Notes: generated from the letters alone by a model not told the origin. Shown: positions 18,433-27,544, counted from the first letter of the stretch. The stretch: DNA of 64,000 nt from Lentilactobacillus hilgardii DSM 20176 = ATCC 8290 (GCF_000159315.1 NZ_GG669993.1:170351-234350), one strand, 5' to 3'. Numbers and translations are program-made.

Positions 18433-19009
18433 GGACGGGTTCACCTTAATTGATTCGTTGATTGGGCTCACAATTATTTCTCTGTTCAGCCTTTTTTATA
18501 TTGGCATTACCCATCAAATGAATGATCAGATTGACCAAAGTCAGCAAACGTTGAACGAAAGCATTATGAGGATCTGCTGGGGAATGAGTAGAAAACATCG
18601 TAACGGCTATCTGTTAGCCGAAAGCATGATTAGTCTACTTGTATGTGTTTTTGCAATCTGGACAATTACGACTATGCTTGCTTATGTTGGACGTGCTTCT
18701 AATAATCAGATGATTAATTTTTATTCATACATTGATTTATTGGAATCCGATCATTTTAATTTTAGGGTTGTTAAAGTATCTAACAATGATGTTATTTTAT
18801 ATAGTCCAAACACTAAGAAGAAGTATCACATGCAGCAATATAAAAATATGTTAAGATTCACAGGTGATCACCTGGGGCATGTTCCGACGTTAGTAAATGT
18901 GGGCAGGGTGTATTGGGATAAAGAAGAAGGGCGGTTAAGCACAGATGTTAAGTTTGAAAATGGTGAACATTATCAAGCGTATTCTAAACTACAGAGTGAT
19001 CGTCAGTAA
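18416..19009 (+). CDS. ComGE-like and ComGF-like pseudopilin modules in one reading frame
   Basis: 197 residues carrying two prepilin-type N-termini. The first (residues 1-55) has KDG-FTLIDSLIGL plus one membrane helix, with Asp instead of Glu at mature position 5. The second starts near ATG 18584 with SRKHRNG-YLLAESMISLL, a second helix and a 110-residue soluble domain, which is the size of a whole ComGF. Normally comGE and comGF are separate overlapping genes. Start TTG 18416 is chosen because GGATGGAG lies 11 bases upstream. A GAGGA at 18568-18572 could let ComGF be made alone from 18584. Either a fusion by loss of the comGE stop or an internal deletion in comGE explains it. Confidence 0.78.
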   Translation: MKRKTKDGFTLIDSLIGLTIISLFSLFYIGITHQMNDQIDQSQQTLNESIMRICWGMSRKHRNGYLLAESMISLLVCVFAIWTITTMLAYVGRASNNQMINFYSYIDLLESDHFNFRVVKVSNNDVILYSPNTKKKYHMQQYKNMLRFTGDHLGHVPTLVNVGRVYWDKEEGRLSTDVKFENGEHYQAYSKLQSDRQ

Positions 19010-19214
19010 TCATCAAAATGGCTTTCTGACGGTTGTTGCGCTTGTTTTTATCAGCATGATGTTGGCGTGTCTTATTTTTCAGTGTGTTTCTTATCAAAGA
19101 AACATCAGTACAATTGAATCCATGACACAAACATATCGACAGCGTCAAAAAAGGCTTTTAAGCAGACAGAAAGAAAGTGTACCTGTCCAACAGTTCACAA
19201 TTGCTAATCATTAA
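18996..19214 (+). CDS. comGG: ComGG-like minor pseudopilin
   Basis: 72 residues from a GTG start at 18996, which overlaps the previous gene by 14 bases. Seen: HQNG-FLTVVALVFISMMLACLIF, a prepilin-like site and membrane helix without the Glu at position 5, as in known ComGG, followed by a Gln/Arg-rich helix. No good ribosome site is visible, so translation is probably coupled. Assigned by position at the end of the pseudopilin block. Confidence 0.7.
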   Translation: MIVSNHQNGFLTVVALVFISMMLACLIFQCVSYQRNISTIESMTQTYRQRQKRLLSRQKESVPVQQFTIANH

Positions 19215-19306
19215 TTAATATTCTGGTAAAGTCACTTGAATTGTTAAAGCCTTTTCTGGTAGTATTTAGTAGTATTATAGTAATTTGTGAAAAGGAGTTG
19301 AGTGTT

Positions 19307-20311
19307 CTGACAGAAGGACAAATCGAACGCTTCTTTAGTGTACTTAACGAAACAACAGAGATTGTTCAAAAGCAAAAGGATCAATCGTATTTTGATTCGT
19401 TGATTGAAGTGCTGGATACTGTTCAAAGTAATGATGTTAATGCTCTGGACCTGACCGATGAAAATGCCAAAAAGGTTTCTCGTATTTATTCCAAATTTGA
19501 TCGAGACAAGTATGATTCTGAAACCCTTCGCAAGGCAATTCAGATGGCAATACTGAAGGCAATTCGAGTAGATAGGATTCAGGCCAATTATCAAATCACT
19601 CCGGACACAATAGCAAATATTGTTGGGTATATTATTTCCGGAATCTTTAATGGTCAAAAACGACTAAGTATGCTTGATCCAGCAATGGGAACAGGTAACT
19701 TGTTGACAGCTATCTATAATCAACTTGATAAAAGTATTCACGTCAAACCGTCAATTTCCGGAATTGAAAATGATGATGCCATGTTTGAACTGGCGGCCGG
19801 TTCTTTTGATATTCAGCATATTCATGCCGAATTGTTCCATGAGGATGCGATCCAAAACGTACTCGCACCAGTAGTAGACATAGCTGTGAGTGATTTGCCG
19901 GTTGGGTATTATCCAATCGACGAGAATACCAAAGGATTTAACACGCGTTCAAATGATGGGCATTCATATGTTCATCATTTATTGATAGAATTTGCCATGG
20001 ATCACGTTAAAAAAGGTGGTTATGGATTTTTCCTCGTTCCAAGTCAGATTTTCAAGACGAGTGAGGCCAAGCAACTTCTTAAGTGGATGCAGGGTAATGT
20101 TTATTTACAAGCTCTTTTGAATTTACCAACCGAACTTTTTCAAAATAAAGCGTCTCAAAAAGCGATTATGATTTTGCAGAATTCAGGTGGAAATGCTAAA
20201 CAGGCAAGTCCTATTATGTTGGGAGAATTTCCATCATTTAAAGATCAACCTGCATTTCAAAGGTTTTTAACTGAAATTGATGATTGGCAAAAGAAGGATC
20301 TTTTACAATAA
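19307..20311 (+). CDS. YtxK-like class I SAM-dependent methyltransferase
   Basis: About 334 residues. N6-adenine-methylase-like fold found after comG in lactobacilli. Seen: the SAM motif LDPAMGTGNLLTAIYNQL and, at the place of the catalytic NPPY, the sequence SDLPVGYYP. The substrate is unknown. The start is unusual: AAAGGAG at 19291-19297 is followed at zero spacing by TTG 19298 and at 9 bases by CTG 19307; no ATG or GTG fits, so a CTG start is the best guess. Upstream in-frame codons lack a ribosome site. It is followed by ackA after 22 bases. Confidence 0.85.
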   Translation: MTEGQIERFFSVLNETTEIVQKQKDQSYFDSLIEVLDTVQSNDVNALDLTDENAKKVSRIYSKFDRDKYDSETLRKAIQMAILKAIRVDRIQANYQITPDTIANIVGYIISGIFNGQKRLSMLDPAMGTGNLLTAIYNQLDKSIHVKPSISGIENDDAMFELAAGSFDIQHIHAELFHEDAIQNVLAPVVDIAVSDLPVGYYPIDENTKGFNTRSNDGHSYVHHLLIEFAMDHVKKGGYGFFLVPSQIFKTSEAKQLLKWMQGNVYLQALLNLPTELFQNKASQKAIMILQNSGGNAKQASPIMLGEFPSFKDQPAFQRFLTEIDDWQKKDLLQ

Positions 20312-20333
20312 TATATAGAGGAGTAATATTACG

Positions 20334-21524
20334 ATGGGAAAATCGATTGCAATTAACGCTGGTAGTTCCACATTAAAGTACAAATTGTTCCAAATGCCTG
20401 AAGAAACGGTTTTATCAAGTGGTGCCATTGACCGAATCGGTCTTGGTTCTTCATCTGTTTCAATTAAATATGATGATGGTAAAAAGTATAAAGATACCCT
20501 TGATATTGATAATCATGAACAAGCAATTCAATTGGTTCTGGACAAATTATTAAGCTTAAATATTATTAAAGACTACAGTGAAATTACTGGTGTTGGTCAC
20601 CGAATCGTTGCTGGTGGTGAAGATTTTAAGGACTCAGTGATTATTGATGATGATGTTATCAAAAAAATTGAAGGTTTAACTGAATTCGCACCACTTCATG
20701 AACCTGCAGCTATTCTTGGCATTAAGGCGTTTAAGAAGATTTTACCAAATATTATTAGTATCGCAGTTTTTGATACTTCTTTCCATACGACACTGCCTGA
20801 AGTGAATTATATGTACAGCCTACCTTACGAATACTATCAAAACTATAAAGTTCGTAAGTATGGTTCTCATGGAACCAGCTACAGATACGTTTCCCAGCGT
20901 GCTGCATCTATTCTTGGCAAACCTTTGGAAGATCTCAAGCTTGTTATTTTGCATTTGGGTGCCGGAGCTTCTATTGATGCCATTAAGGATGGCAAATCTT
21001 TTGATACATCGATGGGATTTTCACCAGTTGCAGGAATTACAATGGCAACACGTTCGGGTGATGTTGATCCATCTGCACTTCAGTATGTGATGGGCAAAGC
21101 CGGTATTAAAAATATGGATGACATGGTAGACATTTTAAATCATAAGTCCGGTTTAGTAGGTGTTTCGGGTGTTTCAGCCGATATGCGTGAAATTGAAGGT
21201 GTCATGCATGAAAACCATCGTGCAATGTTGGCACGTGAAATCTTTAAAAATCGGATTATTCGTTATATCGGAAGTTATGTTGCTGAAATGGGTGGCATTG
21301 ATGCATTAGTGTTTACTGCCGGTATTGGCGAAAACGATATTATGATTCGTCAAGAGGTCTCAGACAAGCTTGGTTACTTTGGAATCAAGGTCGATCCTAA
21401 GAAGAATGATATTCGTGGTGAAGAAAGAGATCTTTCCGCTGAAGGGTCTACCGTTAAGACACTCTTGATTCCAACTGATGAAGAGTTAATGATTGTCCGT
21501 GATATTGAAAGATTGCGTAAGTAA
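20334..21524 (+). CDS. ackA: Acetate kinase
   Basis: 396 residues. Interconverts acetyl phosphate and acetate with ATP formation, the last step of acetate production. Seen: the phosphate-binding NAGSSTLKYKLF, the conserved VFDTSFHTTLP, the catalytic KYGSHGTSYRYVS with its His, HLGAGASIDAI and the C-terminal FTAGIGEND. ATG 20334 follows AGAGGAG. It is co-directional with comG-ytxK; the comG-ytxK-ackA order is common in lactobacilli. Confidence 0.97.
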   Translation: MGKSIAINAGSSTLKYKLFQMPEETVLSSGAIDRIGLGSSSVSIKYDDGKKYKDTLDIDNHEQAIQLVLDKLLSLNIIKDYSEITGVGHRIVAGGEDFKDSVIIDDDVIKKIEGLTEFAPLHEPAAILGIKAFKKILPNIISIAVFDTSFHTTLPEVNYMYSLPYEYYQNYKVRKYGSHGTSYRYVSQRAASILGKPLEDLKLVILHLGAGASIDAIKDGKSFDTSMGFSPVAGITMATRSGDVDPSALQYVMGKAGIKNMDDMVDILNHKSGLVGVSGVSADMREIEGVMHENHRAMLAREIFKNRIIRYIGSYVAEMGGIDALVFTAGIGENDIMIRQEVSDKLGYFGIKVDPKKNDIRGEERDLSAEGSTVKTLLIPTDEELMIVRDIERLRK

Positions 21525-21614
21525 TTAATTTCTATCCACGAACGTAAAAATAAATACATTTTTAGTACACTGAAAGTATTTACTCAAGTTTTGTTTAATC
21601 TAATTAATTTTGTG

Positions 21615-21660
21615 GAGGCTGAATGCAAAACAGTTTGTTTTGTTTCGGCCTCTTTGTTTG
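21615..21660 (+). terminator. Intrinsic terminator after ackA
   Basis: Stem of GAGGC/GCCTC extended inward by GAA/TTC and AAAAC/GTTTT pairs, followed by a T-rich stretch (TTTGTTTG). Confidence 0.75.
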
Positions 21661-21710
21661 AAGTATTTGATTGATTCTTATTTTAACTTGAAAAGAAGGA
21701 GGCGCTTTTT

Positions 21711-23087
21711 TTGGAGAGTCAAAATGACGATCATCAGTTTTCACGAGGTCTTAAAAACCGTCATGTGCAATTAATTGCTCTTGGTGGAACGATTGGAACC
21801 GGGCTTTTTCTAGGTGCTGGTCAATCGATTCATCTTGCGGGGCCATCGATAATTCTTGCTTATTTATTAGCGGGGGTTGCGTGTTTTTTACTAATGCGAG
21901 CGCTGGGGGAATTACTTTTATCGGATCTCAGCGGTAATTCGTTTGTATTTTTTATAAAAAAATATTTGGGAGATAAGGCGGGGTTCGTCATTGGCTGGAC
22001 GTATTGGACGTGTTGGATTTCCATAGCTATGGCGGATTTAACCGCTACGGGATTATATGTTCAGTTTTGGTTCCCGAAGATTCCAGTCTGGTTAACCGGA
22101 TTGGTTGTACTAACGATCTTGTTCTTAGTAAATATCATTGCTGTTTCTGCTTTTGGAGAAACCGAATTTTGGCTTTCGATTATTAAAATCGCTGCTATTG
22201 TTGCTTTGATTATTATTGGGATTGTTTTGGTACTTGTCCATTACAAGACCCCATTCGGACATGCCGAGTTAAGTAATATTGTAAGCGGTGGGTTCTTTGC
22301 AAACGGAGCATCCGGTTTTGTCCTTTCGTTTCAAATGGTTCTGTTTGGTTTTGCCGGTATTGAAATGATTGGTATGACCGCTTCGGAAACACAAGATCCC
22401 GAAGTAACAATTCCCAAAAGTATTAATGAAGTACCAACGCGAGTATTACTTTTTTATGTTGGATCACTATTAGCTTTAATGAGTATTTTCCCGTGGCAGC
22501 ACGTTTCACCAACCTCCAGTCCGTTTGTACAGGTCTTTTCCGGAATTGGAATTCGTTCTGCAGCAACCATTATCAATTTTGTTGTGTTGACAGCTTCCAT
22601 TTCGGCATGTAATAGTTCAATCTTTACAACCGGTAGAATGATGTTTTCATTAACATACAGTGGGAAGTCCAAATTTCACAAAACAGTTGGTAAATTATCT
22701 CGACGGCAAATTCCATTTAATGCAATTCTATTTTCAACCTGCGTCATCGCATTAATTGTTGTTCTAAGTATTTTAATGCCTGGAAATGTTTTTAGTTTTA
22801 TTTCGAGTGTTACAACGACTTGTTTCTTGTTCGTTTGGGGGATGATTGTTCTAGCTCATTTGCGCTACCGCAAAGTAATCAAAGCGGGAAGGCATTCAGA
22901 TAAATTAACATTTAAAATGCCACTCTATCCATTTTCGGATTATTTTGTTTTAGCGTTCCTGATTTTCGTTGGCATTGTCCTACTTTTGAAGACAGATACG
23001 CTGATTGCGTTAATTGGATCATTACTTTGGTTACTGATCTTGTTCGTTGGTAAATCAGTTACAAATAAGGTTGAATCAGAAAATTAA
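21711..23087 (+). CDS. Amino acid permease, APC superfamily AAT type
   Basis: 458 residues with about 12 membrane helices. Proton-coupled amino acid uptake. Seen: the family opening LKNRHVQLIALGGTIGTGLFLG, the GEL motif in RALGELLLSDLSG, and FAGIEMIGMTASETQDPEVTIPKSI in the middle. Closest in pattern to the CycA/AnsP/LysP group, but the substrate cannot be read from sequence. The TTG start at 21711 follows AAGGAGG by 10 bases. Stands alone between two terminators. Confidence 0.92.
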   Translation: MESQNDDHQFSRGLKNRHVQLIALGGTIGTGLFLGAGQSIHLAGPSIILAYLLAGVACFLLMRALGELLLSDLSGNSFVFFIKKYLGDKAGFVIGWTYWTCWISIAMADLTATGLYVQFWFPKIPVWLTGLVVLTILFLVNIIAVSAFGETEFWLSIIKIAAIVALIIIGIVLVLVHYKTPFGHAELSNIVSGGFFANGASGFVLSFQMVLFGFAGIEMIGMTASETQDPEVTIPKSINEVPTRVLLFYVGSLLALMSIFPWQHVSPTSSPFVQVFSGIGIRSAATIINFVVLTASISACNSSIFTTGRMMFSLTYSGKSKFHKTVGKLSRRQIPFNAILFSTCVIALIVVLSILMPGNVFSFISSVTTTCFLFVWGMIVLAHLRYRKVIKAGRHSDKLTFKMPLYPFSDYFVLAFLIFVGIVLLLKTDTLIALIGSLLWLLILFVGKSVTNKVESEN

Positions 23088-23096
23088 TCATTGAAT

Positions 23097-23149
23097 AATG
23101 ATGAAGGTTGGGACCAAAACGATTTTGTTCCCAGTCTTCATTATTTTCG
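23097..23149 (+). terminator. Intrinsic terminator after the permease gene
   Basis: A 20-base-pair-class stem: AATGATGAAG with TTGGGA on the left pairs with TCCCAGTCTTCATTATT on the right, 3-base loop region, then TTTTCG. Confidence 0.85.
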
Positions 23150-23226
23150 TTATAATAGCGGGAAAAGATTAAGTAGCGGTGTTATTATGGTTAAAGTAAC
23201 TATCGCGTCTGAAAGAAGAATGTTAA

Positions 23227-23835
23227 ATGCAATTTTTTACGGCCGACACTCATTTTTTTCATGAAAGATTACTTGGAATTAGTGAATTTGCGCCCCGACC
23301 TTTTTTAACAGTTGAAGATATGAATGATACGATTATTGAAAATTGGAATAGGCGAGTTGGTAAAGATGATGTTGTTTACCACTTGGGAGATATTGCAATT
23401 CTTCATACTCGACCGGAAAAGGACGCTTATCAACGCATTTTTGAAGTTTTAAAAAAACTAAATGGCAGGCTTATTTTAATTAAAGGAAATCATGATTCGA
23501 GAAACTTATTTAAATATCTTGAAAAACATAATTATTCAGTAGGGAACCATTTAAAATTTGAATTCCATGATGTTGGCGTCCTAATTAAAATGAATCACCG
23601 TCAGTATTATATGACGCACTATCCTATGATGATGGGGATTGTCAAACAAATTATTAATCTTCATGGTCATATTCATCACTACTCGGTGCCAATTAAAGAG
23701 AATATTAACGTTGGTGTAGATACACCGGAGGCTGATTATTTAAAACATAAACCCCCGTTTGGTACGCCCTTTTCACAGCAGGAAATAGAGGAAATGGTGG
23801 CGCAAAAACAAATCGATTTTGCAAAACGACAATGA
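23227..23835 (+). CDS. Calcineurin-like metallophosphoesterase
   Basis: 202 residues. Seen: metal-ligand motifs TADTHFFHE near the start, HLGDIAI, IKGNHD, THYPMM and HGHIHHY, the full set of this superfamily in order. The substrate is unknown. The likely start is ATG 23227. Its TGA overlaps the in-frame ATG just before the next gene, so the two phosphoesterase genes are co-transcribed. Confidence 0.9.
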   Translation: MQFFTADTHFFHERLLGISEFAPRPFLTVEDMNDTIIENWNRRVGKDDVVYHLGDIAILHTRPEKDAYQRIFEVLKKLNGRLILIKGNHDSRNLFKYLEKHNYSVGNHLKFEFHDVGVLIKMNHRQYYMTHYPMMMGIVKQIINLHGHIHHYSVPIKENINVGVDTPEADYLKHKPPFGTPFSQQEIEEMVAQKQIDFAKRQ

Positions 23836-23846
23836 TAGGTGGTCTC

Positions 23847-25238
23847 ATGACGGAAAAAATAACAATCTTGCATACAAATGATCTGCATTCGCATTTTGAA
23901 AATTGGCCACGAATTCGCAGATATATTTTAGAAACCAGGAATAAATTATTACTTGAAAAGAATTCATCAGTTATTACCGTAGATTTAGGCGATGCTGTGG
24001 ATCGCGTCCATCCTCTAACTGAGGTCACAAATGGACAAGCAAATGTTGAACTACTGAATCAAATTCATTACGATGCAGTCACAATTGGAAATAACGAAGG
24101 GCTTACCAATACACACGAACAGTTGAATCAGCTTTATAATGATGCAAATTTTGACGTCATTCTTGGCAATATACTGGATATGAAAACCAAGTTAATGCCA
24201 AAATGGTCTCAACCGGCAAAAATCATCACAACTCCTAAAAAAACACGTATCTTGATTTTAGGTTTGACAGCTCCTTATTTGCTAACATACCCTATTTTAG
24301 GATGGCGCCCAATTGAACCGGAAAAGATACTTCCAAAACTTTTAAAAAGGTATGCTGGGCAATATGATATTGTCGTTCTACTCTCTCATTTAGGGCTCCC
24401 AGAGGATCAATTACTGGCAAGAAAGTTTCCCGAACTAAATGTCATTATCGGCTCTCACACGCATCATTTGTTAGTCCACGGCCAGCGTGTCAACACATCT
24501 TTATTGGCAGCTGCTGAAAAGTGGGGACATTATATTGGTCAGATAACGCTTACGGTCGATCATTCGCATCAAATTACTGACAGTGATGCAATGGTGGTCA
24601 AAACCAGTACGCTTCCTGAGCTTCCTGAAGATCAAGAAGAGATTGAAGGTTATGAAGAGACCGGTGAAAAATTATTAGCCAGAAACAAATTAGCTAGAAT
24701 TAAGGAACCAATGACGACAAGCCTGACTGGAAACTCACGATTAGTAAATGAAGGGTTACATGCAATTATGGAGAAGGCAAATACGTCAGCTGGTATTTTA
24801 AGCTCCGGACTATTTCTTCGTGATCTTCCAAAGGGAATTGTAGATAGAAATGCATTGCATCAAATGCTTCCTCATGCAATGCATGTTATGAGGGTGACTT
24901 TAGGTGGTTATGACCTTTGGAGATTAATTAAAGAAATGGAAAAGAATCGGAACTTCTTAATTAAATTTCCTCAAAAAGGCATGGGCTTTCGGGGGAAGGT
25001 ATTTGGCGAGCTTCATTATAGCGGTTTGAGATATGATTCGGATACTGGTAGACTATTTTATCGTGAAGAACTGGTTTCCCCAATTAAAAAATATCAAATT
25101 GCGATGCCCGATCATTATTTATTCATTCCATTTTTTCCAACATTAGAAATTGTGGGTCATAACGAAATTTTGTATGATGAAAATCTAAGGGATGTCTTTG
25201 GTGATTATATGGCTAAACACTATCCTATTAACGGATGA
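23847..25238 (+). CDS. Cytoplasmic 5'-nucleotidase/UDP-sugar-hydrolase-like protein (YunD type)
   Basis: 463 residues. Seen: the metallophosphatase domain with LHTNDLHSHFENW, VDLGDAVDR, IGNNEG, LSHLGLPEDQ and GSHTHH, then the 5'-nucleotidase C-terminal domain (residues about 300-450). No signal peptide or anchor, unlike secreted UshA/NT5E types, so it acts in the cytoplasm as Bacillus YunD presumably does. ATG 23847 follows AGGTGG; an ATG at 23832 overlaps the previous stop and is the alternative. Confidence 0.9.
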   Translation: MTEKITILHTNDLHSHFENWPRIRRYILETRNKLLLEKNSSVITVDLGDAVDRVHPLTEVTNGQANVELLNQIHYDAVTIGNNEGLTNTHEQLNQLYNDANFDVILGNILDMKTKLMPKWSQPAKIITTPKKTRILILGLTAPYLLTYPILGWRPIEPEKILPKLLKRYAGQYDIVVLLSHLGLPEDQLLARKFPELNVIIGSHTHHLLVHGQRVNTSLLAAAEKWGHYIGQITLTVDHSHQITDSDAMVVKTSTLPELPEDQEEIEGYEETGEKLLARNKLARIKEPMTTSLTGNSRLVNEGLHAIMEKANTSAGILSSGLFLRDLPKGIVDRNALHQMLPHAMHVMRVTLGGYDLWRLIKEMEKNRNFLIKFPQKGMGFRGKVFGELHYSGLRYDSDTGRLFYREELVSPIKKYQIAMPDHYLFIPFFPTLEIVGHNEILYDENLRDVFGDYMAKHYPING

Positions 25239-25251
25239 AAGGAGGACCAGT

Positions 25252-25824
25252 ATGGACCGTAAACAGCTTGATGTTTTAATTGCACAACAGGATGAAAAAC
25301 GTCATCCGCTTGCACAGATTCAGCGTGATTCGGAAACCGAGTTCAGCATTAATAATCATCAATATGAAGTGGAGTTGAATTCTCAAAATGGTTTTCAATT
25401 TGAAGAGTTTGTTCGCCGATACAATCCGGCTTTAAGCCAGTTTGATTTCATTGTTGGCGACTGGGGTTATGGCCAGCTACGTCTCAAGGGGTTTTATAAT
25501 GACGACAGAGAGGTTGTCACCGGCCCGTTTATTTCTGCACTCAATGATTATTTGCTTGAAGACATTAATTTTGGTGCGGCTTATTTTGTCGTTCATAATC
25601 TTGAAGCCCGACCGATCGTCCATAAATCAAGAAGTACACGTAGTCGTCATCGCTCGAGTCGGGGACGGTCTCGTAATAATCGTCGGAATAGTCGCAACCA
25701 TGCATTTGTTGAACAAAAAGTAGCACCCGTAAAGCCCCCTCTTCAGAAGAGAAAGAAATTGATTGTTAAAACTGAGGAAAAATCTCATAAACATCACTTT
25801 ATTATTCGTGAAAGTAAAAATTAA
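25252..25824 (+). CDS. yutD: YutD family protein with a Ser/Arg-rich tail
   Basis: 190 residues. The first 110 are the YutD domain (INNHQYEVELNSQNGF, FDFIVGDWGYGQLRLKGFY, AAYFVVHNLEARPI). From about residue 123 there is a very basic Ser/Arg/Asn-rich stretch (RSRHRSSRGRSRNNRR) and then a Lys-rich end; it could bind nucleic acid, which is inference. ATG 25252 follows AAAGGAGG. The order yunD-yutD-HAD-DUF1461 is conserved in Lactobacillales. Function unknown. Confidence 0.88.
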   Translation: MDRKQLDVLIAQQDEKRHPLAQIQRDSETEFSINNHQYEVELNSQNGFQFEEFVRRYNPALSQFDFIVGDWGYGQLRLKGFYNDDREVVTGPFISALNDYLLEDINFGAAYFVVHNLEARPIVHKSRSTRSRHRSSRGRSRNNRRNSRNHAFVEQKVAPVKPPLQKRKKLIVKTEEKSHKHHFIIRESKN

Positions 25825-25843
25825 TTGTCGAAGGGATAAAAGA

Positions 25844-26617
25844 ATGAAACACTACAAAGGCTATTTTATCGATCTTGATGGAACGGTTTATGCAGGAAAA
25901 AAGCGAATTCCTGCCGCCAAACGTTTTATTGAACGATTACAAGCAAAAAAAATACCATTTCTTTTTGTAACAAATAATTCGACACAATTACCGCGAGACG
26001 TCGTTAAAAATTTAGACGAAAATCATGATATCCATGTTAAAGCGGAAAATGTTTATACATCTGGAATGGCAACTGTAGATTTTATGAATGATGATAAGAA
26101 AATAGTTGCCCCGTCGGTTTACATTGTTGGCGAAATTGGTCTAAAGCAGGTTATTTTAGCAAATAACTTTCGCTTAGAATCTGATCATCCTGATTATGTT
26201 GTCGTTGGATTGGATTCGGATTTAACCTATGAGAAGCTGTCAGAAGCTGTTTTGGCGATTCGAAGCGGATCTAAGTTCATTGGTACCAATCCCGATACAA
26301 ACATCCCTAAAGAACGCGGTATGATGCCTGGTGCAGGCTCTGTTGTAAAGTTTGTTGAATACGCGACCCAACAACGACCGATTATGATCGGAAAACCCAA
26401 AGCCAGAATTATTGAAAGTGCCTTGAAAAAAATTGGATTGAGTCAAGATGAAGTCGTGATGGTAGGGGATAACTATAATACAGACATTAAGGCTGGTATA
26501 AATGCCAACGTAGATACACTGTTGGTATATACAGGGCTCTCCACCAAGGAGCAGGTTCGTTCAGAATCAATTTTACCGACCTATCAAATCGACAGTTTAG
26601 ATGAATGGCGGCCTTAG
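25844..26617 (+). CDS. HAD-IIA phosphatase, NagD/YutF type (TIGR01457-like)
   Basis: 257 residues. Seen: the nucleophile motif GYFIDLDGTVYAGKK, FVTNNSTQLPRDVV, the cap domain, and the acidic motif VMVGDNYNTDIKAG. Family members dephosphorylate small phosphometabolites. ATG 25844 follows AAGGGAT. It is followed by the DUF1461 gene with a 17-base overlap. Confidence 0.92.
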   Translation: MKHYKGYFIDLDGTVYAGKKRIPAAKRFIERLQAKKIPFLFVTNNSTQLPRDVVKNLDENHDIHVKAENVYTSGMATVDFMNDDKKIVAPSVYIVGEIGLKQVILANNFRLESDHPDYVVVGLDSDLTYEKLSEAVLAIRSGSKFIGTNPDTNIPKERGMMPGAGSVVKFVEYATQQRPIMIGKPKARIIESALKKIGLSQDEVVMVGDNYNTDIKAGINANVDTLLVYTGLSTKEQVRSESILPTYQIDSLDEWRP

Positions 26618-27284
26618 TTTGAAACTAACAATGCAACAAATCGGGTACGCATTTATCATACTATTGGGATGTTTATCATTTGCGATTTTTTTGACAATTA
26701 ATTCGGTTTGGCTCTTTGACCTGAACATTCATGCATTACACTTATCAGCTGCAACAGGCATGTCCGCCGAAAAGATGCACGAAGAATACTTGCGAATGAT
26801 TAATTATATTCAAAACCCTTTAACTCATTCATTGAACTTTAAATATTTTATCAGCTCGCCAAATGGCCTTCAGCATTTTAAAGATGTGAAACATTTAGTT
26901 ATTTTTAATAATGTTATGGCAGTTATTTTTGTCCCGGTGTCATTTGTACTTGTACGGCGGTTAAATAAAAAATCACTAACGTGGATGCTTTTAACACCGA
27001 TAAAAACGGTGGTCATCTTTTCGTTAGTGATTGTTTCAATTATGATTGTCAATTTCGAACAGGTATTTATTTATTTTCATGAGCTATTGTTTCGAAATAG
27101 TGATTGGATTTTCGACCCGGATCTGGACCCGGTTATTAATATGCTGCCGGATACATTCTTTTTTGAATGTTTTACCTTATTTTTTATTGTGTTTTTGGCA
27201 TTACACTTATGGTTATATATTTTGGCCAAAAAATCACTCAGATCGGATCCTCCATTAAAATCCACAAGATCAGATAAGCAATAA
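26601..27284 (+). CDS. DUF1461 integral membrane protein (TIGR01906-like)
   Basis: 227 residues. Seen: an N-terminal membrane helix (QIGYAFIILLGCLSFAIFLT), a soluble loop containing the conserved MINYIQNP and LQHFKDVKHL, and three further membrane helices (about 108-128, 138-160, 190-212). This is the DUF1461 layout. Function unknown. The start may be ATG 26601 or TTG 26619. The end overlaps the convergent PspC gene by 47 bases. Confidence 0.87.
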   Translation: MNGGLSLKLTMQQIGYAFIILLGCLSFAIFLTINSVWLFDLNIHALHLSAATGMSAEKMHEEYLRMINYIQNPLTHSLNFKYFISSPNGLQHFKDVKHLVIFNNVMAVIFVPVSFVLVRRLNKKSLTWMLLTPIKTVVIFSLVIVSIMIVNFEQVFIYFHELLFRNSDWIFDPDLDPVINMLPDTFFFECFTLFFIVFLALHLWLYILAKKSLRSDPPLKSTRSDKQ

Positions 27285-27426
27285 AGCCGGGGAACAGAGG
27301 AGTAAATGCGAGTAACAGAAAAATAACTCTCGCAAGTAGTGGATCCCAGTCATATTTTTCGCTTAATCCACCAATAACGCCGGCAATGACTCGATGCTCC
27401 TTGGAGCGATGGATATGAATTTTCAT
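27238..27426 (-). CDS. Small PspC-domain membrane protein
   Basis: 62 residues: basic start (HIHRSKEHRVIAGVIGGLSE), then a single hydrophobic segment with the PspC pattern YDWDPLLARVIFLLLAFTPL and a final ILMEDPI. A very strong ribosome site (AAGGAGGA on this strand) lies 9 bases before its ATG at 27426, which supports it as a real gene despite overlapping the convergent neighbour. PspC proteins take part in envelope stress responses. Confidence 0.9.
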   Translation of the reverse strand: MKIHIHRSKEHRVIAGVIGGLSEKYDWDPLLARVIFLLLAFTPLFPGFIAYLILWILMEDPI

Positions 27427-27544
27427 CTGATAATCCTCCTTCGAGTTGATTAATAAAATCTTAACTTAACCATACCTGAATAGAAAACAGATTTCAATTA
27501 TGATACACTACTATGTTGGATAATCGAATAAGTGGGAGAGCTAT

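Noticed and set aside
23187..23264. A 25-codon frame overlapping the start of the metallophosphoesterase gene
   Set aside because: No ribosome site, composition not protein-like, and it lies out of frame with a well-supported gene.
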